A stretch of 64,000 nucleotides of DNA, taken from assembly GCA_902496335.1 (NCBI GenBank), contig CABVAO010000001.1, forward strand, positions 62,001-126,000, read 5' to 3'. A program made the translations under genes and the position numbers. Under the pieces are notes generated by a model. It did no database searches and was not told where the DNA came from. It saw nothing but the letters and a program-made list of their open reading frames with translations. Of the stretch, positions 7,744 through 15,568 are shown one piece after another (positions within the stretch are counted from its first letter, which is position 1; every line of letters begins with the position of its first letter). The DNA is from an uncultured Collinsella sp. Its GTDB lineage: Bacteria; Actinomycetota; Coriobacteriia; Coriobacteriales; Coriobacteriaceae.

Positions 7744-8634
7744 ATGGCAGAACAGAACAGCAAGGCCGACCGCGTCAAACTCAATCGCGAGCTCGCGCAG
7801 ATGCTCAAGGGCGGCGTCATCATGGACGTTACCACGCCCGAGCAGGCACGCATCGCCGAGGAGGCAGGCGCCTGCGCCGTCATGGCCCTCGAGCGCATCC
7901 CGGCCGACATCCGTGCCGCAGGCGGCGTCTCGCGCATGAGCGACCCCAAGATGATCAAGGGCATCCAGGAGGCCGTCTCCATCCCCGTCATGGCCAAGTG
8001 CCGCATCGGTCACATCGTCGAGGCGCAGGTCCTGCAGGCCATCGAGATCGACTACATCGATGAGTCCGAGGTTCTCTCCCCTGCCGATGACGTCTATCAC
8101 ATCGACAAGACCCAGTTTGACGTGCCGTTTGTCTGCGGCGCCCGTGATCTGGGCGAGGCGCTGCGCCGTGTTGCCGAAGGCGCCACGATGATTCGCACCA
8201 AGGGTGAGCCGGGTACGGGCGACGTCGTTCAGGCCGTGCGTCACATGCGCAAGATCCAAAAGCAGATCCGTGACGTTGTTGCCCTGCGCAACGACGAGCT
8301 CTTTGAGGCAGCCAAGCAACTGCAGGTTCCGGTCGAGCTGGTGCGCGAGGTCCATGCCACGGGTAAGCTTCCCGTCGTGAACTTTGCCGCCGGCGGCGTA
8401 GCGACCCCCGCCGACGCCGCGCTGATGATGCAGCTGGGCGCCGAAGGCGTGTTTGTCGGCTCGGGCATCTTTAAGAGCGGCGACCCCGCCAAGCGCGCAG
8501 CCGCCATCGTCAAGGCCGTGGCAAACTTCACCGATGCCAAGCTCATTGCCGAGCTTTCAGAGGACCTGGGCGAGGCCATGGTGGGCATCAACGCCGACGA
8601 GATCGAGATTATCATGGAAGAGCGCGGGCGCTAG
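7744..8634 (+). CDS. pdxS: Pyridoxal 5'-phosphate synthase subunit PdxS
   Basis: A 296-residue synthase subunit that makes PLP from ribose 5-phosphate, glyceraldehyde 3-phosphate and ammonia. It carries the conserved barrel sequence [20 protein letters not shown], the active-site lysine region [39 protein letters not shown], and the typical tail. In the family it forms a 12-mer and receives ammonia from PdxT, encoded 20 bases downstream. ATG 7744 follows AAGGGAG; earlier in-frame starts lack the family N-terminus. Confidence 0.98.
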   Translation: MAEQNSKADRVKLNRELAQMLKGGVIMDVTTPEQARIAEEAGACAVMALERIPADIRAAGGVSRMSDPKMIKGIQEAVSIPVMAKCRIGHIVEAQVLQAIEIDYIDESEVLSPADDVYHIDKTQFDVPFVCGARDLGEALRRVAEGATMIRTKGEPGTGDVVQAVRHMRKIQKQIRDVVALRNDELFEAAKQLQVPVELVREVHATGKLPVVNFAAGGVATPADAALMMQLGAEGVFVGSGIFKSGDPAKRAAAIVKAVANFTDAKLIAELSEDLGEAMVGINADEIEIIMEERGR

Positions 8635-8654
8635 TCCAGCAGAAAGGATCGCAC

Positions 8655-9242
8655 ATGAGCGATTATGCAGACCAAACGGTCGCCGTGCTGGCGGTCCAAG
8701 GCGCATTTACCGAGCACGAGGCAAGACTATCCGAGCTGGGCGCGCGCTGTATTGAGCTGAGGCAGGCGGCTGATTTAAAGCAGGACTTTGACCGTCTGGT
8801 ACTTCCCGGCGGCGAGTCTACCGTTCAAGGGAAGCTGCTAGATGAGTTGGGCATGCTCGAGGAGCTTCGCACCCGCATTGTTGAAGGCATGCCCGTCCTG
8901 GGCACCTGCGCCGGCCTGATTCTGCTGGCTCACGACCTTGCCGCCCATGACGATAAGGGCACGCCGCGCCTGGCAACCATGGATGTGCTCGTTGAGCGCA
9001 ATGCCTACGGCAGGCAGCTCGGCAGTTTTCGAACCAAGGGGCAGGTAGCTGGCATCGACGGTGAAGTGCCGCTGACGTTTATCCGCGCGCCCCGCATCGT
9101 CGAGGTCCACGGCGACGCAAAGGCCTTAGCGAAAGTCGACGGCCGTATCGTCGCCGCGCGCCAGGGCAACCAGCTCGGCGTAACCTTCCACCCCGAACTC
9201 GACGAAGACACCCGCCTCCACGAACTGTTCCTACAAATGTAG
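8655..9242 (+). CDS. pdxT: Pyridoxal 5'-phosphate synthase glutaminase subunit PdxT
   Basis: A 195-residue class I glutamine amidotransferase that feeds ammonia to PdxS. The family signature LPGGESTVQGKLL, the nucleophile in GTCAGLILLAH, and the His/Glu pair in TFHPELDED are all present. It ends with a short C-terminus (LHELFLQM). It is the second gene of the pdxST operon. Transcription probably ends in the hairpin stack that begins 14 bases after the stop. Confidence 0.98.
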   Translation: MSDYADQTVAVLAVQGAFTEHEARLSELGARCIELRQAADLKQDFDRLVLPGGESTVQGKLLDELGMLEELRTRIVEGMPVLGTCAGLILLAHDLAAHDDKGTPRLATMDVLVERNAYGRQLGSFRTKGQVAGIDGEVPLTFIRAPRIVEVHGDAKALAKVDGRIVAARQGNQLGVTFHPELDEDTRLHELFLQM

Positions 9243-9255
9243 GCAGAACAGAAAC

Positions 9256-9319
9256 GAGAGTGGATAATCTCCCACTTTGAGCCTGAATGCGAGCCCAAAC
9301 TGGGAGATTATCCACTCTC
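9256..9319. repeat. Perfect 19-bp inverted repeat after pdxT
   Basis: The arms at 9256-9274 and 9301-9319 (GAGAGTGGATAATCTCCCA and its complement) are perfect and flank a 26-base loop. There is no T-run after the second arm, so it is not a simple terminator. It is the first of several palindromes packed between convergent pdxT and the RGG-protein gene. Confidence 0.8.
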
Positions 9320-9325
9320 ATGCTA

Positions 9326-9385
9326 TGTAGTCGTTGGGGACGTTCTTGTTTGACTAGTCATTCAAGAACGTCCCCAATGACTACA
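9326..9385. repeat. Dispersed hairpin repeat, TTGGGGACGTTCTT type (copy 1)
   Basis: Arms 9326-9348 and 9363-9385 pair over 23 bases with one mismatch; the loop contains TGACTAGTCATT. A second copy with the same arms and loop lies at 51095-51152. Partial relatives (GTGTCCCAAACTGCC, GGAACGTCCCTAACTGCC) follow directly at 9390-9431. Confidence 0.8.
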
Positions 9386-9469
9386 AGGAGTGTCCCAAAC
9401 TGCCGGCAGAAAAGGAACGTCCCTAACTGCCGCATCCGGAGCAAGACAGCGCCGCAGGTAGAGGACGGG

Positions 9470-9588
9470 CAGCGAGCGGGTCGCATTTGAGACAAGGTGA
9501 CGTGAAACGAAAGGGCGCTGACCTTCTGGTCGCGCCCTTGAAGTTGAACGTCAGATTGTCCAAATGCGGCCCGCGCAGCGTCAAGCGG
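9470..9588 (+). repeat. Structured long repeat, copy A
   Basis: About 119 bases, similar along its whole length to the reverse complement of 12736-12855. It folds as an outer stem (GTCGCATTTGAGACAA with TTGTCCAAATGCGGC) and an inner hairpin (AAGGGCGC ... GCGCCCTT closed by GACCTTCTGGTC). Weaker similarity to copy B continues leftward to about 9430. It lies in the convergent spacer between pdxT and the RGG-protein gene. Confidence 0.8.
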
Positions 9589-9614
9589 TTACGCGGTTTG
9601 GTAAAACGCCGTAA

Positions 9615-10526
9615 CTAAAAACGGTTACCGCGGAAGCCGCCACCGTTGCGGCCGCCACGGTCGCCACCGCGACCGCCGCGGTCGTTACCACGGTTGCCGC
9701 CGAAGCCGCCACGGTTGCCGCCGCGGTCGCCATAGCCACCACGGTTGCCACCAAAGCCGCCGCGACCGCCACGGTCGCCGCCACGGTCACCAAAGCCGCC
9801 ACGGCCGCCACGGTCGCCACCGCGACCGCCACGGTCACCGCCACGGCCACCGCGATCGCCAAAGCCGCCGCGACCGCCACGGTCGCCGCCACGGCCGCCA
9901 CGGTCGTCACGGCCACCGCGAGGACCACGGTCCTCGTCCAGGCCCATGGCGACGAGCGGAGCGATAACCTTATCGAGAGCGGCCATCAGCTCGGTGGCCT
10001 CCTCATAAGAAAGCTCGGGCAGGAGCTTCTCCTTCTTGTTGGCAAGCTCGACCAGGCCCTCAGCGGCATCCTCGGCGGCGAAGACAACAATCTTGCGCAT
10101 ATCGCCCTCGGCGTCGTCGATGCGGCCGACCAGATCGGCAGCCTCGGCCTCGGCCATCAGGCCATCGAGCTCACGGAGGCGCATGCCCAGCAGGTCGGAC
10201 ATTTCCTTCTGCTCCATCTTGGGCTTGAGGTCAAGAAGCTTGATGGCGCGCTCGATGTTCGCCATGCGCTCGGCCTTGGCCTCCTCCTCCTTGGAAATAG
10301 CAAAGCGACGGCTACGCAGCAGGCGGGCGGCCTTCTGCATCTTGTCCATCAGCTCTTCGTCATCGTAATCAACGGCGGCCTCGACAACCTCGGCCTCCTC
10401 CTCGGCGGAAACCTCGTCAGCAGCCTCAACCTCGGCAGCTTCGGTCTCCACGGTCTCGACTGCCTCAACCTCGGCAGCCATGGTCTCGTTCTCGGTCTCG
10501 TTCATGATCTCTTCGTTCTCGGACAT
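9615..10526 (-). CDS. MarR-like winged-helix protein with acidic head and RGG-repeat tail
   Basis: 303 residues in three parts. Residues 1-55 are very Glu/Ala-rich. About 58-195 resemble a MarR-type winged helix: MEQKEMSDLLGMRLREL as the recognition region, AEAADLVGRIDDAEGDMRKIVV as the wing, and LSYEEATELMAALDKV as the C-terminal dimer helix. From about 197 to the end there are about 20 RGG tripeptides spaced with Asp, Phe, Asn and Tyr, ending GGFRGNRF. RGG tails are known RNA-binding, condensation-prone modules, common in eukaryotes and in some bacterial RNA helicases; joined to a MarR fold they are unusual. The start has AAGGAG at good spacing. The role is inferred to be nucleic-acid binding. 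Confidence 0.8.
   Translation of the reverse strand: MSENEEIMNETENETMAAEVEAVETVETEAAEVEAADEVSAEEEAEVVEAAVDYDDEELMDKMQKAARLLRSRRFAISKEEEAKAERMANIERAIKLLDLKPKMEQKEMSDLLGMRLRELDGLMAEAEAADLVGRIDDAEGDMRKIVVFAAEDAAEGLVELANKKEKLLPELSYEEATELMAALDKVIAPLVAMGLDEDRGPRGGRDDRGGRGGDRGGRGGFGDRGGRGGDRGGRGGDRGGRGGFGDRGGDRGGRGGFGGNRGGYGDRGGNRGGFGGNRGNDRGGRGGDRGGRNGGGFRGNRF
9625..9930. repeat. Tandem short repeats coding the RGG tail
   Basis: Degenerate units of roughly 9-27 bases (CGACCGCCACGGTCGCC-like on the plus strand) run through the 3' third of the RGG-protein gene. They read RGG, GDRGG or GFGDRGG on the coding strand. The tract is likely to vary in length between strains by slippage. Confidence 0.8.
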
Positions 10527-10678
10527 GAGACTCCTTCTTAGCCCTCTCGGGCATCATCGCCCCATTCGCGGGGCCCGTCGCGCACTCTTTGCGCTTTAAA
10601 CATTCATGCCTCTCGGCAAAACATCCATTAGCTTATGGTGTTGCCATCCAATCTAGCTGCAGAATCTATGTGCACACA

Positions 10679-12094
10679 TTAATGCGACATGTGCGACTCG
10701 CGACGAGCGTACACCAGCGACGTCGCGAACCCGACCACGGCAATCACAGCCGCCACACGCACGGCAGTTGCAAATCCAATCGCCTGGGCAACGTCGGTCG
10801 CAGCGCCAGCCGCGCCGGCAGTCGCCGCAGAACTCGAGAGCAGACCGATAAACAGCGATGGGCCAAACGATGCGGCAATCATGTTCCACGTGTTAAGCAA
10901 TGCCGTTCCGTGGGGATGCTCAGCGGCAGGCAGCGTCTCCAAGCCGGCCGTTTGCGAGGGGCTCAGCACCAAACCGACTCCGGCATACACCACAACGGTC
11001 AGCGCCACGACGACGCCGATGTTCATACTTGCCGCCGTCATCGAGATGGCAGTCTGCCCCACGGCAATCAGGGCAAAGCCGACCGGCAGCAGCGGCCATG
11101 CGCCACGGGCGTCCATCACGCGTCCGCCCACAATCGAGGTCACGGCGTTGCAGGCAATCGCCGGCAAAATGAGCAAGCCCGCAATAAGTGCGGTCATGCC
11201 GTATGCGCCCTCAAAATAGAGCGGCAACAAAACGCTCATCGAGAACGTCGTCATCATCGACACCACCACAAGCAGGCACGCGGGCCAAAAACGAACGCTC
11301 GCCATGGGACGCACGTTAAGCACCGGATGCTCGAGCTTGAGCTGACGGGCCGCAAACAGGCCGAGCAGCACAATGGCAGCGAAGAGCGTCACGATGCCGG
11401 CAATCAGATTGGTTGAGAACTCGCCTACGGAATACACAAATGCCGTAATACCGGCAGCGAGCAAAACAACCGACAGAATATCAAGCGTGGCGTTCGAACG
11501 CTCTCCGACATTCTGAACAAGCTTTACGCCCGCCGCAGCGACCACAATGCCGCCCACCAGCGGCACTACGAACACCGCCCTCCAGCCAAACAACGTGCAC
11601 ATAAGACCGCTGATCACGGGTCCAAACGCCGGCCCCAGCGTAATGCAGGCGCCGCCCAGGCTCAGATACAAACCGAGCTTCTCGCGCGGGGCGCAAGACA
11701 GCACCACGTTCATCATGAGCGGGAACAAGATACCCGATCCCGCGGCCTGCAAAATACGGCTTGGCAGCAAAACGCTAAACGACGGAGCGACCAGACACAG
11801 AACTTCGCCGGCGACCATGCATCCGCATGCGAAAAACAGCAGCTTGCGCGTCGAGAAACGGCCGGACAGGAAGGCCATGATGGCCGTAAAGATCGACGTC
11901 ACGATCATGTAGCCCGAGACGAGCCACTGCGCCGTGGTGGCACTCACCGAAAAGGCTGCCATAATGTCGTGCAACGCCACGTTAATGATGTTCTCGTTAA
12001 ACGCGGCAACAAAGGCTGCAATATACATTACGACGAGAATCGCCGCAGTGGCCGATGGCGCTACTTGAACTTGTTGCTGAGATTTGCTCCCCAT
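10679..12094 (-). CDS. MFS drug exporter, DHA2 (EmrB/QacA) type
   Basis: A 471-residue major facilitator protein with about 14 hydrophobic segments. The first segment pair carries the DHA2 pattern NENIINVALHDIMAAFSV followed by AQWLVSGYM. The motif A region is FLSGRFSTRKLLF, and the exporter motif C region is LGGACITLGPAFGPVISG. Likely role: proton-driven export of drugs or metabolites through the inner membrane. ATG 12094 was chosen because GAGGAAGG lies just upstream and the family N-terminus begins here; the open frame extends far upstream to 12505 without coding character. It is divergent from the deformylase-like gene. No partner or dedicated regulator is adjacent. Confidence 0.9.
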   Translation of the reverse strand: MGSKSQQQVQVAPSATAAILVVMYIAAFVAAFNENIINVALHDIMAAFSVSATTAQWLVSGYMIVTSIFTAIMAFLSGRFSTRKLLFFACGCMVAGEVLCLVAPSFSVLLPSRILQAAGSGILFPLMMNVVLSCAPREKLGLYLSLGGACITLGPAFGPVISGLMCTLFGWRAVFVVPLVGGIVVAAAGVKLVQNVGERSNATLDILSVVLLAAGITAFVYSVGEFSTNLIAGIVTLFAAIVLLGLFAARQLKLEHPVLNVRPMASVRFWPACLLVVVSMMTTFSMSVLLPLYFEGAYGMTALIAGLLILPAIACNAVTSIVGGRVMDARGAWPLLPVGFALIAVGQTAISMTAASMNIGVVVALTVVVYAGVGLVLSPSQTAGLETLPAAEHPHGTALLNTWNMIAASFGPSLFIGLLSSSAATAGAAGAATDVAQAIGFATAVRVAAVIAVVGFATSLVYARRESHMSH

Positions 12095-12299
12095 GCATTT
12101 CCTTCCTCTTGGAACGACAGTCGCATCGCCCCAGAGGAACAGTCCAGGGCGAAAAATGAGCCCTAGACTTACGCCAGACGCCGTACACGACGAATCTGGC
12201 AACATGGTCCAACGTCGAAAGATTGTAACGCGGACGCACAGCTTTCCTTCCGCGCTATTATTAAAAGTCCACGAAAGCATAAGACATGAGGAGCCCGCC

Positions 12300-12710
12300 A
12301 TGATTAAGCCCATCATGAAATCCGAGTTCTTTTTGCGCCTGCCTTCCGAAGACGCGGGCCCCGATGACGCCGCGACCGGGCAGGATCTCCTAGATACACT
12401 CCACGAGCATGAGCGCGAGTGCGTGGGCCTCGCCGCCAACATGATCGGCGTGCGCAAACGCATCATCTGCGTAAAGGACGGCAACAGGACGCTCCTGATG
12501 TACAACCCTCAAATTCTTGAGCAGGTCAATGCCTATCAGACAAGCGAAGGATGCCTCTCGCTAATCGGCGAGCGTCCCTGTACCCGCTATCGCCGCATTA
12601 AGGTTGAGTATTTGGACGAGAACTTCGTCCACCGCATCAAAAACTTCTCGGGCTACACCGCCGAAATCATCCAGCACGAAATCGACCACTGCAACGGCGT
12701 CGTGGTTTAG
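12300..12710 (+). CDS. Peptide deformylase-like protein (Gln of motif I replaced by Met)
   Basis: 136 residues. Peptide deformylase removes the formyl group from new proteins using a metal held by Cys and two His. Motif II (EGCLSL) and motif III (QHEIDH) are intact, so metal ligands and general base are present. Motif I reads GLAANMIG: the Gln of the usual GLAAxQ, which helps stabilise the transition state, is Met. The protein is shorter than typical deformylases (150-190). ATG 12300 follows GAGGAG. A second deformylase-like gene with a different defect lies at 20159-20578. It may be a slow or specialised deformylase; the main def gene is probably elsewhere. Confidence 0.85.
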   Translation: MIKPIMKSEFFLRLPSEDAGPDDAATGQDLLDTLHEHERECVGLAANMIGVRKRIICVKDGNRTLLMYNPQILEQVNAYQTSEGCLSLIGERPCTRYRRIKVEYLDENFVHRIKNFSGYTAEIIQHEIDHCNGVVV

Positions 12711-12712
12711 TT

Positions 12713-12734
12713 CCGCCGTTCTACCGAACGGCGG
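12713..12734 (+). terminator. Hairpin after the deformylase-like gene
   Basis: CCGCCGTT/AACGGCGG with a 6-base loop, three bases after the stop codon. No T-run follows; the structured repeat copy B begins immediately. Confidence 0.55.
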
Positions 12735-12735
12735 A

Positions 12736-12855
12736 CCACTTGACGCTGCGCGAGCCGCATTCACGCCAATCTGACGTTCAATTTCGAGGGCGCGACCAGA
12801 AGGTCAGCGCCCTCTCATTTCACGTCACCTTGGCGTGAATGCGGCTCGCTCGCTG
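12736..12855 (-). repeat. Structured long repeat, copy B (inverted relative to copy A)
   Basis: The outer arms 12750-12769 and 12830-12849 are a perfect 20-base inverted repeat. The inner arms GAGGGCGC (12786-12793) and GCGCCCTC (12807-12814) close over GACC/GGTC. Where the stem differs from copy A, both sides differ so that pairing is kept. It lies between convergent genes, as does copy A. Confidence 0.85.
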
Positions 12856-12909
12856 TCGTATGTCTATCCTGCGACGCCTCGATTCTTGCGGCGGCAGATA
12901 CCTAATCCC

Positions 12910-14430
12910 CTACGCTTGGCGGTAATGGTCGAAGAAGTCGGCGAGGTCTTCGAGGGACTCTTTGAGTACTTCCATGCGCGGCAGGTACACGATGCGGAAG
13001 TGGTCGGGCTCAGCCCAGTTGAAGCCGCCGCCGCGCGTGATCAGGATCTTCTTCTCGTGCAGCAGGTCAAGGGCGAACTGCTCGTCATCGGTGATGTTGA
13101 ACTTCTTCACATCCATCTTGGGGAAGATGTAGAACGCCGCACGCGGCTTAACCACCGAGATGCCGTCAATCTTGTTGAGCGCCTCATACACAAAGTTGCG
13201 CTGCTCGTAGACACGGCCGCCGGGACGGATGTAGTCGTTAACGGACTGATGACCACCGAGTGCCGTCTGAACGATCGACTGAGCCGGCACGTTGGAGCAC
13301 AGGCGCATGTTCGAGAGCATGTTGACGCCCATGATGAAGTCGCTCATGCAGCGCTGGTTGCCCGAAAGCACCATCCAGCCAATACGATAGCCCGCAATCA
13401 TGTGAGACTTGGACAGACCGCTAAAGGTAACGCAGGGCAGGTCGGGGGCGAGCGAGGCAATCGAGACGTGCTCGTAGCCGTCCATGCACAGGCGGTCGTA
13501 GATCTCATCGGCAAAGATCATCAGCTGATGCCTGCGCGCAATCTCGACGATGCCCTCGAGCACCTCGCGCGGATAGACAGAACCCGTGGGGTTGTTGGGG
13601 TTGATGATGACGAGGGCTTTGGTCGCGCTCGTAATCTTGGACTCCATATCCTCCAGGTCGGGATACCAATCCGCCTGCTCATCGCACAGATAATGTACGG
13701 GATGACCGCCAGCAAGGGTAGCGCACGCCGTCCAGAGCGGATAGTCGGGGCTGGGGATCAGAATCTCGTCGCCATTGTCGAGCAGCGCGTTCATCGAAAG
13801 CTGAATGAGCTCGGACACGCCGTTGCCCGTGTAGATATGCTCCATCTGAACGTTGGGCAGGCCTTTGATCTGCGAATACTGCATGATCGCCTTGCGCGCG
13901 GAGAACAGGCCACGCGAGTTGGAATAGCCTTCGCAGTCGGGCAGCTGCTGGCGCATGTCCTTGATGACCTCATCGGGCGTGCGGAAACCGAAGGGCGCCG
14001 GGTTGCCGATATTGAGCTTGAGGATGCGCTCGCCCTCGTCCTCCATACGGGCGGCCTCGTCGACGACGGGACCGCGCACGTCATACAGGACGTTATCGAG
14101 CTTGGTGGATTTAGAAAAAGTACGCATGGTGGTGCTCCTTGCAATTTGAGCTGAGGGATGGGGTTCGGGTTTGGAATCGTTGCGGGGTGATGATGCCTCG
14201 CCTTGATCGGCGTCGCCGGCAAGCAGCCAGGTAACATCGACCTCCAAAATACGGGCGAGCAGCTCAGCCACATCGCGCCGCGGGATCGTCTTGCCGCTCA
14301 CATATTGGCTCATCTGACTCTTGCCGAGTTTTTTGCCGAGCATCTCCGATGCGCGGATCACGTCCGACTGGCGAACGTCGCGATCGGACATAGCCTGTCG
14401 CAGGCGATCGCTAAACGTCTCTTGGGCCAC
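12910..14430 (-). CDS. alaA: XRE helix-turn-helix fused to AlaA-type alanine aminotransferase
   Basis: 506 residues from a GTG start with AAGGAGG upstream. Residues 1-75 are an XRE-type DNA-binding domain (LGKSQMSQYVSGKTIPRRDVAELL). After a linker, residues 102-506 match glutamate-pyruvate aminotransferase AlaA along the whole length: LNIGNPAPFGF, DYPLWTACATLAGG, NPNNPTGSVY, FADEIYDRL, and GLSKSHMIAGYRIGWM with the PLP lysine. An ATG at 14127 has AAGGAG seven bases ahead, so a free 405-residue enzyme could also be made. Known reaction of the enzyme part: pyruvate + glutamate to alanine + 2-oxoglutarate. The HTH probably controls its own promoter, where a 20-base palindrome lies. Confidence 0.9.
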   Translation of the reverse strand: MAQETFSDRLRQAMSDRDVRQSDVIRASEMLGKKLGKSQMSQYVSGKTIPRRDVAELLARILEVDVTWLLAGDADQGEASSPRNDSKPEPHPSAQIARSTTMRTFSKSTKLDNVLYDVRGPVVDEAARMEDEGERILKLNIGNPAPFGFRTPDEVIKDMRQQLPDCEGYSNSRGLFSARKAIMQYSQIKGLPNVQMEHIYTGNGVSELIQLSMNALLDNGDEILIPSPDYPLWTACATLAGGHPVHYLCDEQADWYPDLEDMESKITSATKALVIINPNNPTGSVYPREVLEGIVEIARRHQLMIFADEIYDRLCMDGYEHVSIASLAPDLPCVTFSGLSKSHMIAGYRIGWMVLSGNQRCMSDFIMGVNMLSNMRLCSNVPAQSIVQTALGGHQSVNDYIRPGGRVYEQRNFVYEALNKIDGISVVKPRAAFYIFPKMDVKKFNITDDEQFALDLLHEKKILITRGGGFNWAEPDHFRIVYLPRMEVLKESLEDLADFFDHYRQA

Positions 14431-14449
14431 TAGAACCTCCTTGCTGGCA

Positions 14450-14533
14450 AAGTTCAATTTATAGAACACGAATTGAACCATGGTTCAATTTAGCAAGCAG
14501 TATAACGCGGCGCTTCATTCGAAAGTTCAATTT
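14450..14533. promoter_or_regulatory. Operator cluster for the HTH-AlaA gene
   Basis: A perfect 20-base palindrome centred on TTGAACCATGGTTCAA lies at 14471-14490. The half-site GTTCAATTT is also present at about 14452-14460 and 14525-14533. The first lies just inside the leader, so binding could block expression. The sites fit a dimeric XRE regulator acting on its own gene. Confidence 0.6.
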
Positions 14534-14592
14534 CATAAGAAAATGTATCGGACTCCGAGATCTGCCCAAAGCGGACAATGACATGCACGCGT

Positions 14593-15450
14593 TTAGAGGT
14601 ATTCAAGGAATCGAGCAGCGGCAAGCGAAACGTCGGCCGTTCGATATATGGCGTTGATCTGCCGATGAGGATGTCCCTCAAGTGGGCGCACGGCAACATC
14701 GAACTGACAGCGGCGCAAGATGAGCGCGGGAAGAATGCTCACGCCCAGGCCGTCCTCGACCATAGCCATAATCGCATAATCATCCCAGGTCGACAGCTTG
14801 GAGCACACCGTCAGCCCCGCCCGACGGAACAGCGGCGTAATCTCGTCATCGGTGCCGCGTTCTAGCAGAATAAACTGCTCGTTGGCTAAATCGGCAAGAG
14901 AAACGACCTCCGCCGTGGCAAGCAAAGAATCTGCCGGCACTACCGCCATCAACTCGTCGCGCACCAAAGACCGCGATGCCATGCCGTTTTCTCGTGGCTC
15001 ACGCGGGATAAAGCCCAGGTCGCAGCGGCCTTCCGCCACCCATTGCTCAATCTCGGAGTAATCACCCATCAGCAGCTCGTAATCGACATCCGGATGATCG
15101 GCGCGAAAGCGCGCAATCACCGGCGGCAGCACGTGGGTCGCCACACTCGAAAACGTACCGATGCAGATTTTGCCGCGCATGAGCCCGCGCATCTCATCCA
15201 CCCGTCGCTGCAAGCGAGTGAATTCCTCGCAGAGCGCCTCGACAGCCGGCATGACCTGCCGCCCGTCGGCAGAAAGCACTACGCCCTCGCGACTGCGGTC
15301 GAGCACCTTAAAGCCCCAATCGGCCTCAAGATCGGCCACCATACGGCTCACGCCCGACTGCGAATAGCTCAGGCGCTCGGCAGCACGCGTAAAGCTTCCG
15401 GCGCGCACCGTCTCCAGCAGCACCTGCATCTTTTGAATATTCGTTTCCAC
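14593..15450 (-). CDS. LysR-family transcription regulator
   Basis: 285 residues: an N-terminal helix-turn-helix (MQVLLETVRAGSFTRAAERLSYSQSGVSRMV) and a substrate-binding domain with the pattern WDDYAIMAMVEDGLGVSILP. The GTG start at 15450 has GGAGG seven bases ahead. It is divergent from an EamA permease gene, the normal layout for a LysR protein and its target, and an inverted repeat GTTCAC-N5-GTGAAC lies between them. The effector cannot be read. It resembles the LysR at 52627-53493 in its C-terminal domain, also paired with an EamA gene. Confidence 0.93.
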   Translation of the reverse strand: METNIQKMQVLLETVRAGSFTRAAERLSYSQSGVSRMVADLEADWGFKVLDRSREGVVLSADGRQVMPAVEALCEEFTRLQRRVDEMRGLMRGKICIGTFSSVATHVLPPVIARFRADHPDVDYELLMGDYSEIEQWVAEGRCDLGFIPREPRENGMASRSLVRDELMAVVPADSLLATAEVVSLADLANEQFILLERGTDDEITPLFRRAGLTVCSKLSTWDDYAIMAMVEDGLGVSILPALILRRCQFDVAVRPLEGHPHRQINAIYRTADVSLAAARFLEYL

Positions 15451-15522
15451 GACACGCCTCCACCTTTACATGAATTTTTGTCATGTTAGCCATGCATTAT
15501 ATTCGCTTTTCTTCTATTGCCA

Positions 15523-15539
15523 GTTCACCCATAGTGAAC
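15523..15539. promoter_or_regulatory. LysR-box-like inverted repeat
   Basis: GTTCAC-CCATA-GTGAAC in the spacer between the LysR gene and the EamA gene, 30 bases ahead of the permease start. It contains a T-N11-A core. Confidence 0.5.
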
Positions 15540-15568
15540 ATGCTCGAATATAGAGGGGACGGAAGCGC

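Noticed and set aside
9625..9930. Possible CRISPR-like array
   Set aside because: Units are too short, have no spacers, and are in frame with an RGG-coding tail.
10589..11416. 275-codon plus-strand frame opposite the MFS gene
   Set aside because: Arg/His-rich shadow product without a family; MFS motifs on the minus strand are clear.
12835..14154. 439-codon plus-strand frame opposite alaA
   Set aside because: Mirror of a strongly conserved enzyme; product lacks any family pattern and has no ribosome site.
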